Positions 49,839-57,744 of a DNA stretch of 64,000 nt are shown here, piece after piece; the first letter of the stretch is position 1, and each line of letters opens with the position of its first letter. Origin of the DNA: Crossiella sp. S99.2 (GTDB lineage Bacteria > Actinomycetota > Actinomycetes > Mycobacteriales > Pseudonocardiaceae); NCBI RefSeq assembly GCF_023094165.1, contig NZ_JALMDK010000013.1, positions 1 through 64,000 on the forward strand, written 5' to 3'. Under the pieces are notes generated by a model. That model made no database searches, was not told the DNA's origin, and was given only the letters and a program-made list of their open reading frames with translations. Position numbers and translations under genes: made by a program.

Positions 49839-50546
49839 TCAGCGCCGGTCCAGTTCCTCGGCGAAGCAGCGCAACGAGTCCGCGCACGCCCTGGCCATCC
49901 GGGCGACCAGCCGGGTGCTGCGCGCGGGCACGCCGGCCAGCAGGGCGGGCCAGTTCCGGGCGAAGGCCGCGCCAAAACCGAGCCAGCGCACCAGCACCCG
50001 GCCCTGGGCGGTGGCCGCCAGCTCGGCGTCTTCGCGCAGCGCGAGGTGATCGGCGGCCAGGTCGGCCGCAGCGGCCTCGGACCGCGCCGTCGGGGCGGCC
50101 CCGGCGCGCAGCCGGGCCACCGTTTCCGGGGCCAGGCCGACCGCGCTGGCGATGGCCTTGCTGGTCCACTGTGGACACAGGTGCAGGATGCGCTGGACCG
50201 CGTGCGTGCGCTCGGCCAGGTCCAGCGGCAGCCCGAGGCCGGAGTTCGCCTTGACCCCCAACAGGAACGCGGTCTCCTCATCGCCGTCGAAGAACTGCAC
50301 CCTGATCCGGGTGTCCCCGTTGCGCACGGCCGCGTGCAGCCGGTGCACGCCGTCGATCACCGTCATCGTCTGCCGGTGCACCAGAATCGGTGGCAGCGAA
50401 CGGAATTCGGCCAGCAGCCGGGAATGGCCGGGATGCTCGCCGGAGCGGCGCGGGGAGCCGGTGGTGCGCAGCAGCGCGATGTCCACCAGCACCGGCGCGG
50501 TGCTCACCCCCTTGCTCCGCCGTCTGCCGTCGGTGGGCTGCGCCAT
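49839..50546 (-). CDS. StrR/ParB-like regulator 3 (short form)
   Basis: A 235-residue member of the StrR-like group, about 85 residues shorter than the other two. The ParB-type domain is present (SPRRSGEHPGHSRLLAEF, LPPILVHRQTMTVIDGVHRLHAA, VKANSGLGLPLDLAERTHAVQRI) with one helix-turn-helix (WTSKAIASAVGLAPETVARLRAG); the second helix-turn-helix seen in the paralogues is missing. The normally invariant VRANxAHGLPL reads VKANSGLGLPL, losing the His. It could be a dominant modulator or a degenerating copy. Confidence 0.8.
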   Translation of the reverse strand: MAQPTDGRRRSKGVSTAPVLVDIALLRTTGSPRRSGEHPGHSRLLAEFRSLPPILVHRQTMTVIDGVHRLHAAVRNGDTRIRVQFFDGDEETAFLLGVKANSGLGLPLDLAERTHAVQRILHLCPQWTSKAIASAVGLAPETVARLRAGAAPTARSEAAAADLAADHLALREDAELAATAQGRVLVRWLGFGAAFARNWPALLAGVPARSTRLVARMARACADSLRCFAEELDRR

Positions 50547-50685
50547 CGGGGCTCACGCTCCTGTCGCTGATCGGATCGCCGCACGGAGCACCCTGGTGAC
50601 ACGACGGTCATGCTCTCCGCCGTGGCGCACCTGAGCCAAATTGTCCGGCGCGGACCCGCTTCGCCCTGGCACTGCTACAGTCCAC

Positions 50686-50704
50686 CCAAGTAAGGGTCAC
50701 CTAA
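50686..50704 (+). promoter_or_regulatory. Weak IdeR-like box before the alpha/beta hydrolase
   Basis: CCAAGTAAGGGTCACCTAA matches the IdeR consensus at 13 of 19 positions, with the right half nearly perfect. It ends 15 bases before the ATG at 50720, close for a promoter operator. The 173-base gap it lies in contains nothing else recognisable. Confidence 0.4.
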
Positions 50705-50719
50705 CTTCCTGGGGGCAGG

Positions 50720-51568
50720 ATGAGCATCGCGCGGTTGCCGGACGGCCGGGAGCTGTACTACGAGCGGGTGGCCGGCCCGGCCGGATCGGGGGCCCCGACC
50801 GTGGTCTTCGAGTCGGGGCTGGCCGCCTCCCGCTCGTTCTGGGGCCTGGTACAGCCCGCGGTGGCCGCCTTCGCCGACTCGGTCTGCTACGACCGCTCCG
50901 GACTGGGCCGCAGCCCGGCCAGCTCCGGCCCACGGCACGCCGCGCAGCTGGCGGCGGATCTCGGCGGACTGCTGGATCACCTGGGCCAGGGGCCGTTCGT
51001 GCTGGTCGGGCACAGCTGGGGCGGGCCGATCGTGCGGCTGGCCGCGGCGGCCGAACCGGCCCGGATCGCCGGAGTGGTGCTGGTGGACGCCACCGACGAG
51101 CTGTGCGAGCTGTTGTTCACCGAGCAGGTGCGCAAGGCCGAGCGGATCGGCCAGGCGCTGACCAAGTGGCTGGTCCGATTCCGGCTGCTCGGCCTGGCTT
51201 ACCGCCGACCCACCGCCGCCCTCCCGCCGGTGCCCCGGGCGGACATCCGGCGGGAAGGCTTCACCATGGCGGTGGTGCGGACCCGGGCCGCCGAACTGGC
51301 CTCGGTGCCCACGGACCTGGTGGCCCTGCGGGACGATCCGCCTGTCCTGCATGGCATCCCGGTCACCACGATCTCCGGCGCGCTGGACTCCCCCGGCATG
51401 CCGCGCGGCACCCGGGCCGCCGCCACCGAATCACACCGGCGGCGGGCACTGGTCTCCACCGACGGACGGCATGTGCTGGCCCCGAAATCCGGGCACCTGG
51501 TGCCGCTCACCGACGCCGAACTGATCGCGGCGGAGATCCAGCGGATGATCACCGGCCGCAGCTCCTGA
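50720..51568 (+). CDS. Alpha/beta hydrolase
   Basis: A 282-residue alpha/beta-fold hydrolase. The nucleophile elbow is GHSWGG (Ser near residue 95), the catalytic His lies in KSGHLVPLTD near the C-terminus, and the oxyanion-side SGLAASRSFW loop precedes YDRSGLGRS. No signal peptide. Substrate unknown; the possible iron box leaves open an esterase acting on an iron chelator. ATG 50720 follows GGGGGCAGG. Convergent with the pseudogene remnant. Confidence 0.82.
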   Translation: MSIARLPDGRELYYERVAGPAGSGAPTVVFESGLAASRSFWGLVQPAVAAFADSVCYDRSGLGRSPASSGPRHAAQLAADLGGLLDHLGQGPFVLVGHSWGGPIVRLAAAAEPARIAGVVLVDATDELCELLFTEQVRKAERIGQALTKWLVRFRLLGLAYRRPTAALPPVPRADIRREGFTMAVVRTRAAELASVPTDLVALRDDPPVLHGIPVTTISGALDSPGMPRGTRAAATESHRRRALVSTDGRHVLAPKSGHLVPLTDAELIAAEIQRMITGRSS

Positions 51569-51574
51569 AGGCCC

Positions 51575-51888
51575 TCAGGAACTGCGGCCGGGCAGCCCGC
51601 TCACCGGAGCGGGCCGTCGGTTCACCTCGGGGGTGATATCCGGTGTGGACAGTGCCCAGCTGGCGATCTCGTCCTTGCGCGGGAACTTCACCCCGGGGTG
51701 GCGGCGGGCATAGGCGAGGAGATCGCCAGCCGGGCCCCGCCCGGCCAGAACCGCTCGGCGCCCGCGGCGGCGGGGGCGGCCGAGGCGGCGGGTCCGAGCG
51801 CGCCGCCGAGCACGGCCCCGCCCAGTGCCGCGCCACCCAGGGCTGCCCCGCCCCGCAGCACCGTGCGCCGGTTCACGAACTTCCGCAC
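51575..51888 (-). pseudogene. Remnant of a Tat-secreted polysaccharide deacetylase (internal deletion)
   Basis: Reading from GTG 51888 (GGAGGTGGAACA upstream) gives a Tat signal RRTVLRGGAALGGA...AASA and then RFWPGGARLAIS, the start of the deacetylase domain; the frame then changes. From about 51721 a second frame continues AYARRHPGVKFPRKDEIASWAL to a stop at 51575, which is the end of the same protein family. The roughly 250-residue catalytic middle is missing. The junction is near 51717-51725. The facing LysR gene is intact and was probably its regulator. Confidence 0.75.
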
Positions 51889-51970
51889 TGTTCCACCTCC
51901 GAGGGTGCCGTGTCCCCCAGCCTGGTCCGGCGCACTGGTATCTGTCCAAGTCCAAAATCCGTATATTTCC

Positions 51971-51987
51971 CATAGACAACGCCTATG
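51971..51987 (+). promoter_or_regulatory. Palindromic LysR-type site in the divergent gap
   Basis: CATAG-ACAACGC-CTATG (51971-51987) is a dyad in the 115-base space between the LysR start (52004) and the deacetylase remnant. Spacing suits a LysR autoregulatory site. Confidence 0.45.
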
Positions 51988-52003
51988 CCTCTGGAGTGGT
52001 CCC

Positions 52004-52885
52004 GTGCGCCTGCGTCAGCTGGAGTACTTCCTGGCAGTGGTCGCCGAGGGGTCGATCACCGCGGCCGCGGCCAGCCTGCTGGTCGCCCAGCCCTCGCTGT
52101 CCAGCCAGATCACCGCGCTGGAGCAGGAGGTCGGCGCGCCGCTGCTGGAGCGGCTGCCGCGCGGGGTGCGGCTGACCCCGGCCGGCCGGGCCTTCCTGGC
52201 GGAGGCGAGCACCGCGGTGCTGGCGGCCGGGCGGGCGGGCAAGGCGGCCCGCAACGTGCGGGACGGGCTGGCCGGTGAGCTGGAGGTGGCCACCGTGGGG
52301 TCCATGGCGGTGGGGGTGCTGCCGCCCTCGATCGAGGCCTGGCACCGGCGCCGGCCCGCGGCGAGTCTGCGCCTGATCGAGTACCGGCACGCCGAGCTGC
52401 TCGAGCAGGATGTGGCCGGTGGGGTCGGTGATCTCGCGTTCGGGCCGCGGCCGCGGCGGGAGTTCCCGATCATGGTGGACATCTCGGTGGAGGAGTTCGT
52501 GATCGTGCTGCCGCCGCACGATCCCCTGGCCGCGGAAACGCGGATCGACGTGTCCTGGCTGGCCGAGCGGCGCTGGGTGCTCTTCGCCGCCGACCACGGC
52601 CTGTCCGAGGTGGTCACCGCGGTGTGCGCCCGCGCCGGCTTCTGCCCGGCCGCGGCGGTGCACACCGCCCAGGTGGAGGCCGCCGCCCGGCTGGCCGCGG
52701 CCGGGCTGGGACCGGCGCTGGTGCCGGACAACGTGGTGCCGCCGGGCCTGCGCGCGACCGTGCGCCCGCTGGCCGAACCGGAGCTGCGGGAGCTGGTCGC
52801 CTACGCCAGGGCGCCGCTGGGCCCGCTCGCCGAGTCCTATGTGGACGCGTTGACCCGCACAGCGAACCGGCCCAGGCGACGCTGA
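52004..52885 (+). CDS. LysR-family regulator
   Basis: A 293-residue LTTR: N-terminal helix-turn-helix RQLEYFLAVVAEGSITAAAASLLVAQPSLSSQI (3-36), linker helix and a PBP2-type effector domain (about 88-290). GTG 52004 has GGAG seven bases upstream. It diverges from a decayed polysaccharide deacetylase, so its natural target may already be lost; the aldo/keto reductase converges from the other side. Confidence 0.88.
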   Translation: MRLRQLEYFLAVVAEGSITAAAASLLVAQPSLSSQITALEQEVGAPLLERLPRGVRLTPAGRAFLAEASTAVLAAGRAGKAARNVRDGLAGELEVATVGSMAVGVLPPSIEAWHRRRPAASLRLIEYRHAELLEQDVAGGVGDLAFGPRPRREFPIMVDISVEEFVIVLPPHDPLAAETRIDVSWLAERRWVLFAADHGLSEVVTAVCARAGFCPAAAVHTAQVEAAARLAAAGLGPALVPDNVVPPGLRATVRPLAEPELRELVAYARAPLGPLAESYVDALTRTANRPRRR

Positions 52886-52892
52886 TCCGGGC

Positions 52893-53756
52893 TCAGCCGA
52901 TCGCGGACAGCTCGGCGTAGTCCACATCGGACAGTTCGATCTCCCCGGCGGCCAGGTTCTCCCGCAGGTGCGCCACCGAGGAGGTGCCCGGGATCAGCAG
53001 GATCGCGGGCGAGCGGCGCAGCAGCCAGGCCAGCGCCACCTGCCGCGCGCTCGCGCCCACCCGCGCGGCCACCTGGTCGAGCACCTGGGACTGCAACGGG
53101 GAGAAGCCGCCGAGCGGGAAGAACGGCACGTAGGCGATACCCAGTTCGGCGCACCGGTCGACGAGCGGATCGTCCACCCGGTGCGCGATGTTGTACTGGT
53201 TCTGCACGCACACCACCGGCGCGATCGCGCGCGCCTCCTCCAGCTGTTCCGGGGTCACGCTGCTCACGCCGAGGTGCCGGATCAGGCCCTTCTCCTGGAG
53301 TTGCGCGACCGCGGTGAAGGGTTCGGCGATCGAGCCAGGCACCGGTCCGGCCGAGGCGCCCACCCGCAGGTTGACCACGTCGAGCACGTCCACGCCCAGG
53401 TTGCGCAGGTTGTCGTGCACCTGCGCGACCAGGTCGGCCGGTTCCCGATTCATGATCCAGGACTTGTCCGCGCCGCGCCGGGCACCGACCTTGGTCACGA
53501 TCCGCAGCGTCTCCGGGTACGGGTGCAGGGCCTCGCGGATGACCTGGTTGACCGTGTGCGGGCCGTAGAAGTCGCTGGTGTCGATGTGCGTGACGCCCAG
53601 CCGCACCGCCTCGCGCAGCACCGCGACGGCCTCGGCGGGGTCGCTCGGCGGCCCCCACACACCGGGACCGGCCAGCTGCATCGCGCCGTAGCCGAGGCGG
53701 CTCAGCGTCAGGTCCTCCGCCAGGGTGAGGTGACCGCCGGAAATCGCCTGGGACAT
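52893..53756 (-). CDS. Aldo/keto reductase
   Basis: A 287-residue NADPH-dependent oxidoreductase of the AKR fold. Asp and Tyr of the catalytic tetrad are in HIDTSDFYGP, Lys in IVTKVG; the position normally His in this family is not obvious (VVNLRVG). C-terminal IPGTSSVAHLRENLAA binds the cofactor phosphate. ATG 53756 is preceded by GGAGAGGAAA; an ATG 18 bases further upstream is less favoured. Substrate unknown. Confidence 0.85.
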   Translation of the reverse strand: MSQAISGGHLTLAEDLTLSRLGYGAMQLAGPGVWGPPSDPAEAVAVLREAVRLGVTHIDTSDFYGPHTVNQVIREALHPYPETLRIVTKVGARRGADKSWIMNREPADLVAQVHDNLRNLGVDVLDVVNLRVGASAGPVPGSIAEPFTAVAQLQEKGLIRHLGVSSVTPEQLEEARAIAPVVCVQNQYNIAHRVDDPLVDRCAELGIAYVPFFPLGGFSPLQSQVLDQVAARVGASARQVALAWLLRRSPAILLIPGTSSVAHLRENLAAGEIELSDVDYAELSAIG

Positions 53757-53797
53757 GCTTTTCCTCTCCATCATGCTGCTACGAGGTGGCTGTGCCG

Positions 53798-54178
53798 CTA
53801 CGCGGTGACCGCGCGTTCGGCCGCACTGCGCAGCACGCAGAACTCGTTGCCCTCCGGATCGGCCAGCACTGCCCAGCCGGTGCCGTCGGGTTCCCGCATA
53901 TCGGTGACCATGGTCGCGCCGATGCCCAGCAACCGCTCGACTTCCTCATCCCGCGGGATGAGTGGCTCCAGGCACACGTGCACCCGGTTCTTGATCGTCT
54001 TGGGCTCGGCGACCTGCTGAAAATACAGGTCCGGACCCTCGGGCATGGACACCCAGACCTCCGTTTCGTCCGGCCCGTCCTCCGACCGCACCGGATTCCC
54101 GGTGACCTGGCTCCAGAACCCGGCCAGCGCGAAGAGGTCGGCACAGTCGAAGTTGACGTTGCGCAGCACGGAGGCCAT
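53798..54178 (-). CDS. VOC/glyoxalase-like protein
   Basis: A 126-residue vicinal-oxygen-chelate fold protein: NVNFDCADLFALAGFWSQVTGNPV and the second beta-alpha-beta unit ending DPEGNEFCVL. The last His/Glu metal positions are partly preserved (HVCLEP). Such single-domain members are often antibiotic-binding or isomerase-like proteins; here unassigned. Same strand as the aldo/keto reductase, 41 bases upstream of its start. Confidence 0.82.
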   Translation of the reverse strand: MASVLRNVNFDCADLFALAGFWSQVTGNPVRSEDGPDETEVWVSMPEGPDLYFQQVAEPKTIKNRVHVCLEPLIPRDEEVERLLGIGATMVTDMREPDGTGWAVLADPEGNEFCVLRSAAERAVTA

Positions 54179-54248
54179 GTCGTGTCCTTCCCCAGCCCGG
54201 ACGTGATCGACAGGGACGGTAACCGCAGCGGGGCGGAGCCGCCAACCG

Positions 54249-55853
54249 TCAGCGGCGGACGTCGGCGGTGGGGCCGAAGGCGGTGAGGAAACGGTCCCGG
54301 AAGGCGTCCATCGGCCACACCGGCGCGCCGGGCGCGGGTTTGAGGCCCTCGGTCCAGCCCCAGCCCGCGGTGCGCTCGAACACGGCGGGGTCCTTGGCCA
54401 CGATGGTGATCGGCACGTCGCGGGTGTTGTTGGCGCCGGTGAGCAACTGGGCGGGCTGGTGGTCGCCGAGGAAGACCAGCACCAGGTTCGGGTCGCCGTG
54501 CGTGCGCAGGTAGGAGATCAGCGAGCGGAGCGAGTACTCGATGGCGTGCCCGTAGTCGGCGCGGACCTGGGCCGGACTGCGGTCCTGGGCGCCGGGCGGG
54601 GCGGTGTAGACCGAGCCGTCGCCGAGGCCGTTCCAGTCCAGCAGTTCGGGCGTGGGTGTCCAGGGCGCGTGGCTGGTGACCAGGGGAATGGTGGCCATCA
54701 CCGGCGGCCGGTTGGCGGGTGCGCGTTCGGCGCGCTGGAAGGCGGCCAGGGTGAACTGGTCGGGGGTGGTGGCGTAGCCGAAGCGCGGGCCGCGGTAGCC
54801 GAGGTCGGCGGCGGCGTGGATGCGCTGGTAGTCGAAGAAGGCGCCTTCGGGCCAGGCCCGGGTGATCCCGGGGACCACGCCGACCGAACTCCAGCTGGCC
54901 CGGCGGAAGGCGCCGTTGAGGGTGAGCCGTTCGCTGGCGACCAGGGTGCGGTAGCGCTGTTCGTTGTCGATCCACAGTCCGGACAGCAGGGTGGCCTGGG
55001 CCAGCCAGCTGCCGCCGCCCGCGGTCGGCGAGGTGAGGAATCCGCTGCGCGCGGCGAATCCGGCCGCGCCGAGTTCCCTGGTTCCGTTGTCCAGCACCGC
55101 GCCGACCCCGGCCTGGTCGAGGGCGTCCCGGCCGTAGCTCTCCACGAAGGCGAGCACCACGTCCTTGCCGCGCAGGGCGGTGAGCAGTTCGGGGCCGGGG
55201 GTGTCCCGGAACGGGTCGACCGCGGCGGCCGCGGCGAAGGCATCCTGGTCGTGCAGGCCGGCCTGAACCCGGCGGGCGTGCTCGTACACCACCGCGCCGG
55301 TGGTGGCGGTGGCCACCGGCAGGGTGGCGGTGACCGCGAGCACGGCGAGCACCGCGACGGCCTGGATGGCGGGCCGGCGACGGCGGGCGAGCGCTTCGGT
55401 GAGGCGCAGGGTGGCACGGGCGGTGAGGAAGAGCGCGGCCAGCACCAGCAGTCCGGCCAGCGCGATCGCGGCCAGGGTGGCGGGGTGGCCGAGGGTGACT
55501 TCCAGGTAGTCCACGGCCGGCCCGAACAGCGGCCAGTCCAGCAGCAGGTCGAACGGGCGGTAGAGCACCGCGTCGAAGCCGAGGTCGAGGAATTTGACCA
55601 CGGTGAGCAGGCCGAGTGCCACACCGCCGAGCAGCGCGGTGACCCGGCGGGCCTTGCCGGGCAGGAAAAGCAGCAGCAGAAGGACCAGCAGGCCCTCGGC
55701 CGGGAGCCGGAGGAAGGCGGCCGGGGTGAGCCGGTCGACGTCGTTGGGCAGCACCAGGCCGAACAGCACGAGCAGCGCGGCCAGTGCGGTCACCAGATGC
55801 GCCAGGACGCGGCGGCCAGTGCCCCGACCGTCCACAGTCGACCGTGCCGGCAT
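54249..55853 (-). CDS. Membrane-anchored sulfatase-fold (LTA-synthase-like) phosphotransferase
   Basis: A 534-residue protein with about five N-terminal membrane segments (residues 15-185) and an extracytoplasmic alkaline-phosphatase/sulfatase-type domain. VVLAFVESYGRDAL supplies the metal site Glu and TAGGGSWLA includes the likely nucleophile Ser/Thr region; LVFLGDHQPAQ holds the metal-binding Asp-His. The layout matches LtaS/phosphoglycerol transferases, so it may decorate a surface polymer. ATG 55853 follows GGAAGG; earlier in-frame starts exist but lack ribosome sites. Confidence 0.75.
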   Translation of the reverse strand: MPARSTVDGRGTGRRVLAHLVTALAALLVLFGLVLPNDVDRLTPAAFLRLPAEGLLVLLLLLFLPGKARRVTALLGGVALGLLTVVKFLDLGFDAVLYRPFDLLLDWPLFGPAVDYLEVTLGHPATLAAIALAGLLVLAALFLTARATLRLTEALARRRRPAIQAVAVLAVLAVTATLPVATATTGAVVYEHARRVQAGLHDQDAFAAAAAVDPFRDTPGPELLTALRGKDVVLAFVESYGRDALDQAGVGAVLDNGTRELGAAGFAARSGFLTSPTAGGGSWLAQATLLSGLWIDNEQRYRTLVASERLTLNGAFRRASWSSVGVVPGITRAWPEGAFFDYQRIHAAADLGYRGPRFGYATTPDQFTLAAFQRAERAPANRPPVMATIPLVTSHAPWTPTPELLDWNGLGDGSVYTAPPGAQDRSPAQVRADYGHAIEYSLRSLISYLRTHGDPNLVLVFLGDHQPAQLLTGANNTRDVPITIVAKDPAVFERTAGWGWTEGLKPAPGAPVWPMDAFRDRFLTAFGPTADVRR

Positions 55854-55923
55854 CGTCGGGTCCTTCCGTCCGGGTGCGCTGTCTGGGTAGACGTGGGCGA
55901 GCCCCGGCCGGTTCACGGGTAGC

Positions 55924-56616
55924 GTGTCCCTGGTGACCCGTCCGCAGGTGTTGCTCAGCGTCGCCGTCAGCGTTGACGGCTACATCGATGACGTGAGCGC
56001 GCAACGGTTTCCGCTGTCCAACGCGGCGGACTTCGACCGCGTGGACCAGTTGCGCGCCGAGTCCGACGCCATTCTGATCGGCGCCGCCACGGTGCGGGCC
56101 GACAACCCCCGGCTGCTGGTCAACTGCGCCGACCGGCGGGCCACCCGGATCGCCGCCGGACTGCCGGAGTATCCGGTGAAGGTCACCGTGACCGGCGGCG
56201 GCGACCTCGACCCGGAGCTGAAGTTCTGGCACTGCGGGGGTCAGAAGCTAGTCTATACAACGGATTCCGGACTGCCGGTCGCCACCGCGCGAGTGGGCGG
56301 ACTGGCCGAGATCATCGCCCTCGGGGGCAGTGTCGACCTCGGCGGCTTGCTGGACGACCTTGGCGCGCGCGGGATCGGGCGGCTCATGGTCGAGGGCGGC
56401 GGCAGCATCCACACCGCGTTCCTGGCCCAGGGCCTGGCCGATGAGGTCCGGATGGCGATCGCCCCCATGCTCATCGGTCAGGCCGCCGCGCCGCGGTTCG
56501 TGAACCCGGCCGAGTTCCCGGGTGGTCCCGCGCGGCGGTTCCACCTGGCCGAGGTCAGCCGGCTTGGGGACGTCGCGGTGCTGCGTTACCTGCCAAAGTC
56601 GTCCGGGCCAGGCTGA
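55924..56616 (+). CDS. RibD C-terminal-type reductase
   Basis: A 230-residue NADPH-dependent reductase of the RibD-C/dihydrofolate-reductase fold: VSVDGYIDD, ILIGAATVRADNPRLLV and MVEGGGSIHTAFL are the family signatures. In riboflavin synthesis this domain reduces the ribosylaminopyrimidine phosphate; a stand-alone form without the deaminase domain resembles archaeal RED. Its proximity to GTP cyclohydrolase II, creatininase-type and PTPS-like genes suggests it reduces the same pyrimidine in the pathway proposed here. GTG 55924 or 55933. Its 3' end overlaps the convergent DoxX gene by 62 bases. Confidence 0.85.
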   Translation: MSLVTRPQVLLSVAVSVDGYIDDVSAQRFPLSNAADFDRVDQLRAESDAILIGAATVRADNPRLLVNCADRRATRIAAGLPEYPVKVTVTGGGDLDPELKFWHCGGQKLVYTTDSGLPVATARVGGLAEIIALGGSVDLGGLLDDLGARGIGRLMVEGGGSIHTAFLAQGLADEVRMAIAPMLIGQAAAPRFVNPAEFPGGPARRFHLAEVSRLGDVAVLRYLPKSSGPG

Positions 56617-56992
56617 GCGCGCCGGTGATGTCCTGCCGCCGGAAGATCGCGATCACCGCGGCCGCCGCGAGCAGCATCGCAGGCAACTGTGCGCCGCCGA
56701 GGTCGTTGAGCAGGAACACCTCGGTGGCCACCGCGCCGGCCATCACGCCGACCAGGCCGAGTGCGGCCAGACCGCCCAGGCGCGGGATCAGCAGGCCGAT
56801 CGCGCCCGCGGCCTCCAGCACGGCGGTGAGGTAGCGCAGCCACTGACCGAGGCCGATCTTGTCGAACTTGCCGGCCAGACCCGGTCCGAACAACAGGTAG
56901 GCGCTGTAGAGGAAGTAGGCGGCCAGCAGCACCCGCAGCACCCAGAGTGCGACGGTGCCGATGACCCGGACGACGGATGCCGGTTCAGCCAT
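56555..56992 (-). CDS. DoxX-family membrane protein
   Basis: A 145-residue protein with four membrane segments: VLRVLLAAYFLYSAYLLFGPG (the DoxX hallmark), AVLEAAGAIGLLIP, LGVMAGAVATEVFLL-like and LPAMLLAAAAVIAIF. DoxX proteins are linked to respiratory or thiol-redox chains. ATG 56992 overlaps the stop of the CDP-alcohol phosphatidyltransferase gene by eight bases and has GGAAGG upstream, so it is co-expressed with it. Confidence 0.8.
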   Translation of the reverse strand: MAEPASVVRVIGTVALWVLRVLLAAYFLYSAYLLFGPGLAGKFDKIGLGQWLRYLTAVLEAAGAIGLLIPRLGGLAALGLVGVMAGAVATEVFLLNDLGGAQLPAMLLAAAAVIAIFRRQDITGALSLARTTLAGNAAPRRPQAG

Positions 56993-57704
56993 GGCGGGAT
57001 CCTTCCACCGAAACGGGCGCGTGTCGCCACAGCCAGGCGATATCGCGACCAAAGGACCACAGCAGCGTGACCAGCGCGAGGCCGACCAGCACCACCGTGA
57101 ACGGGATGACCTCGGCGGTGGCGGCGACGAGGATGACGCCCTGGGCCGCCGCGACGGCCTTGCGGGCGAAGCTGTGCGGCAGCGCGCCGCGCAACCAGGC
57201 CAGCCCCCAGGAGGCGGCCACGAACAGGTAGCGGGCCGCGCCGATCACCAGCACCCACGGGCCCAGGTCCAGGGCCACGTGCACGCTGAGCACCAGGATC
57301 AGGAAGGCGTCGACCTCCATGTCGAACCTGGCCCCGAACGGCGAGCTGGTGCCGGTGCGGCGGGCCACCTGTCCGTCCACACAGTCCAGTGCCAGCGCGA
57401 TCGCGGCCAGCGCGACCAGCAACGCGGTCTGCTCGGTCCGCTCGGCCACCAGCGCGGTGACCACGCCGACCAGCGTGCCCCTGGCCAGGGTGACCCGATC
57501 GGCTGGTCCCAGCGCGGTCCCGGCCCGCCGCAGCGCGTGGCTCACCAGGACGAAGGTGCCGATGGCGTAGGCAAATCCGGTGAACCAGCCCACCGGACCG
57601 ATGCCGACCAGACCGCCGATCAGGGCGAGCACCAGGACTTGGACGCTGGCCCAGGCCGCCTGCTCGGAGACGGCGGGCGTCGTGGTGTGCTGAAGTGTGG
57701 TCAT
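56985..57704 (-). CDS. CDP-alcohol phosphatidyltransferase
   Basis: A 239-residue membrane enzyme with the full CAPT motif DCVDGQVARR...GARFDMEVD (Asp107, Asp110, Asp128, Asp132), which binds two metals and transfers a phosphate-linked group from a CDP-alcohol. The acceptor is unknown; in the surrounding gene set it could attach a lipid-phosphate to a pyrimidine or pterin derivative. ATG 57704 is used; it diverges from the dehydrogenase at 57745. About six membrane segments. Confidence 0.85.
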   Translation of the reverse strand: MTTLQHTTTPAVSEQAAWASVQVLVLALIGGLVGIGPVGWFTGFAYAIGTFVLVSHALRRAGTALGPADRVTLARGTLVGVVTALVAERTEQTALLVALAAIALALDCVDGQVARRTGTSSPFGARFDMEVDAFLILVLSVHVALDLGPWVLVIGAARYLFVAASWGLAWLRGALPHSFARKAVAAAQGVILVAATAEVIPFTVVLVGLALVTLLWSFGRDIAWLWRHAPVSVEGSRHG

Positions 57705-57744
57705 CGGTCCCTCACCGTCGTCCGCGTTCCCGGAGGTTCCATAG

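Noticed and set aside
52004..52885. LysR gene extended to 51698
   Set aside because: The extension would run antisense through the deacetylase remnant and gives low-complexity Pro/Ala sequence; the GTG at 52004 has a proper ribosome site and begins the helix-turn-helix domain normally.
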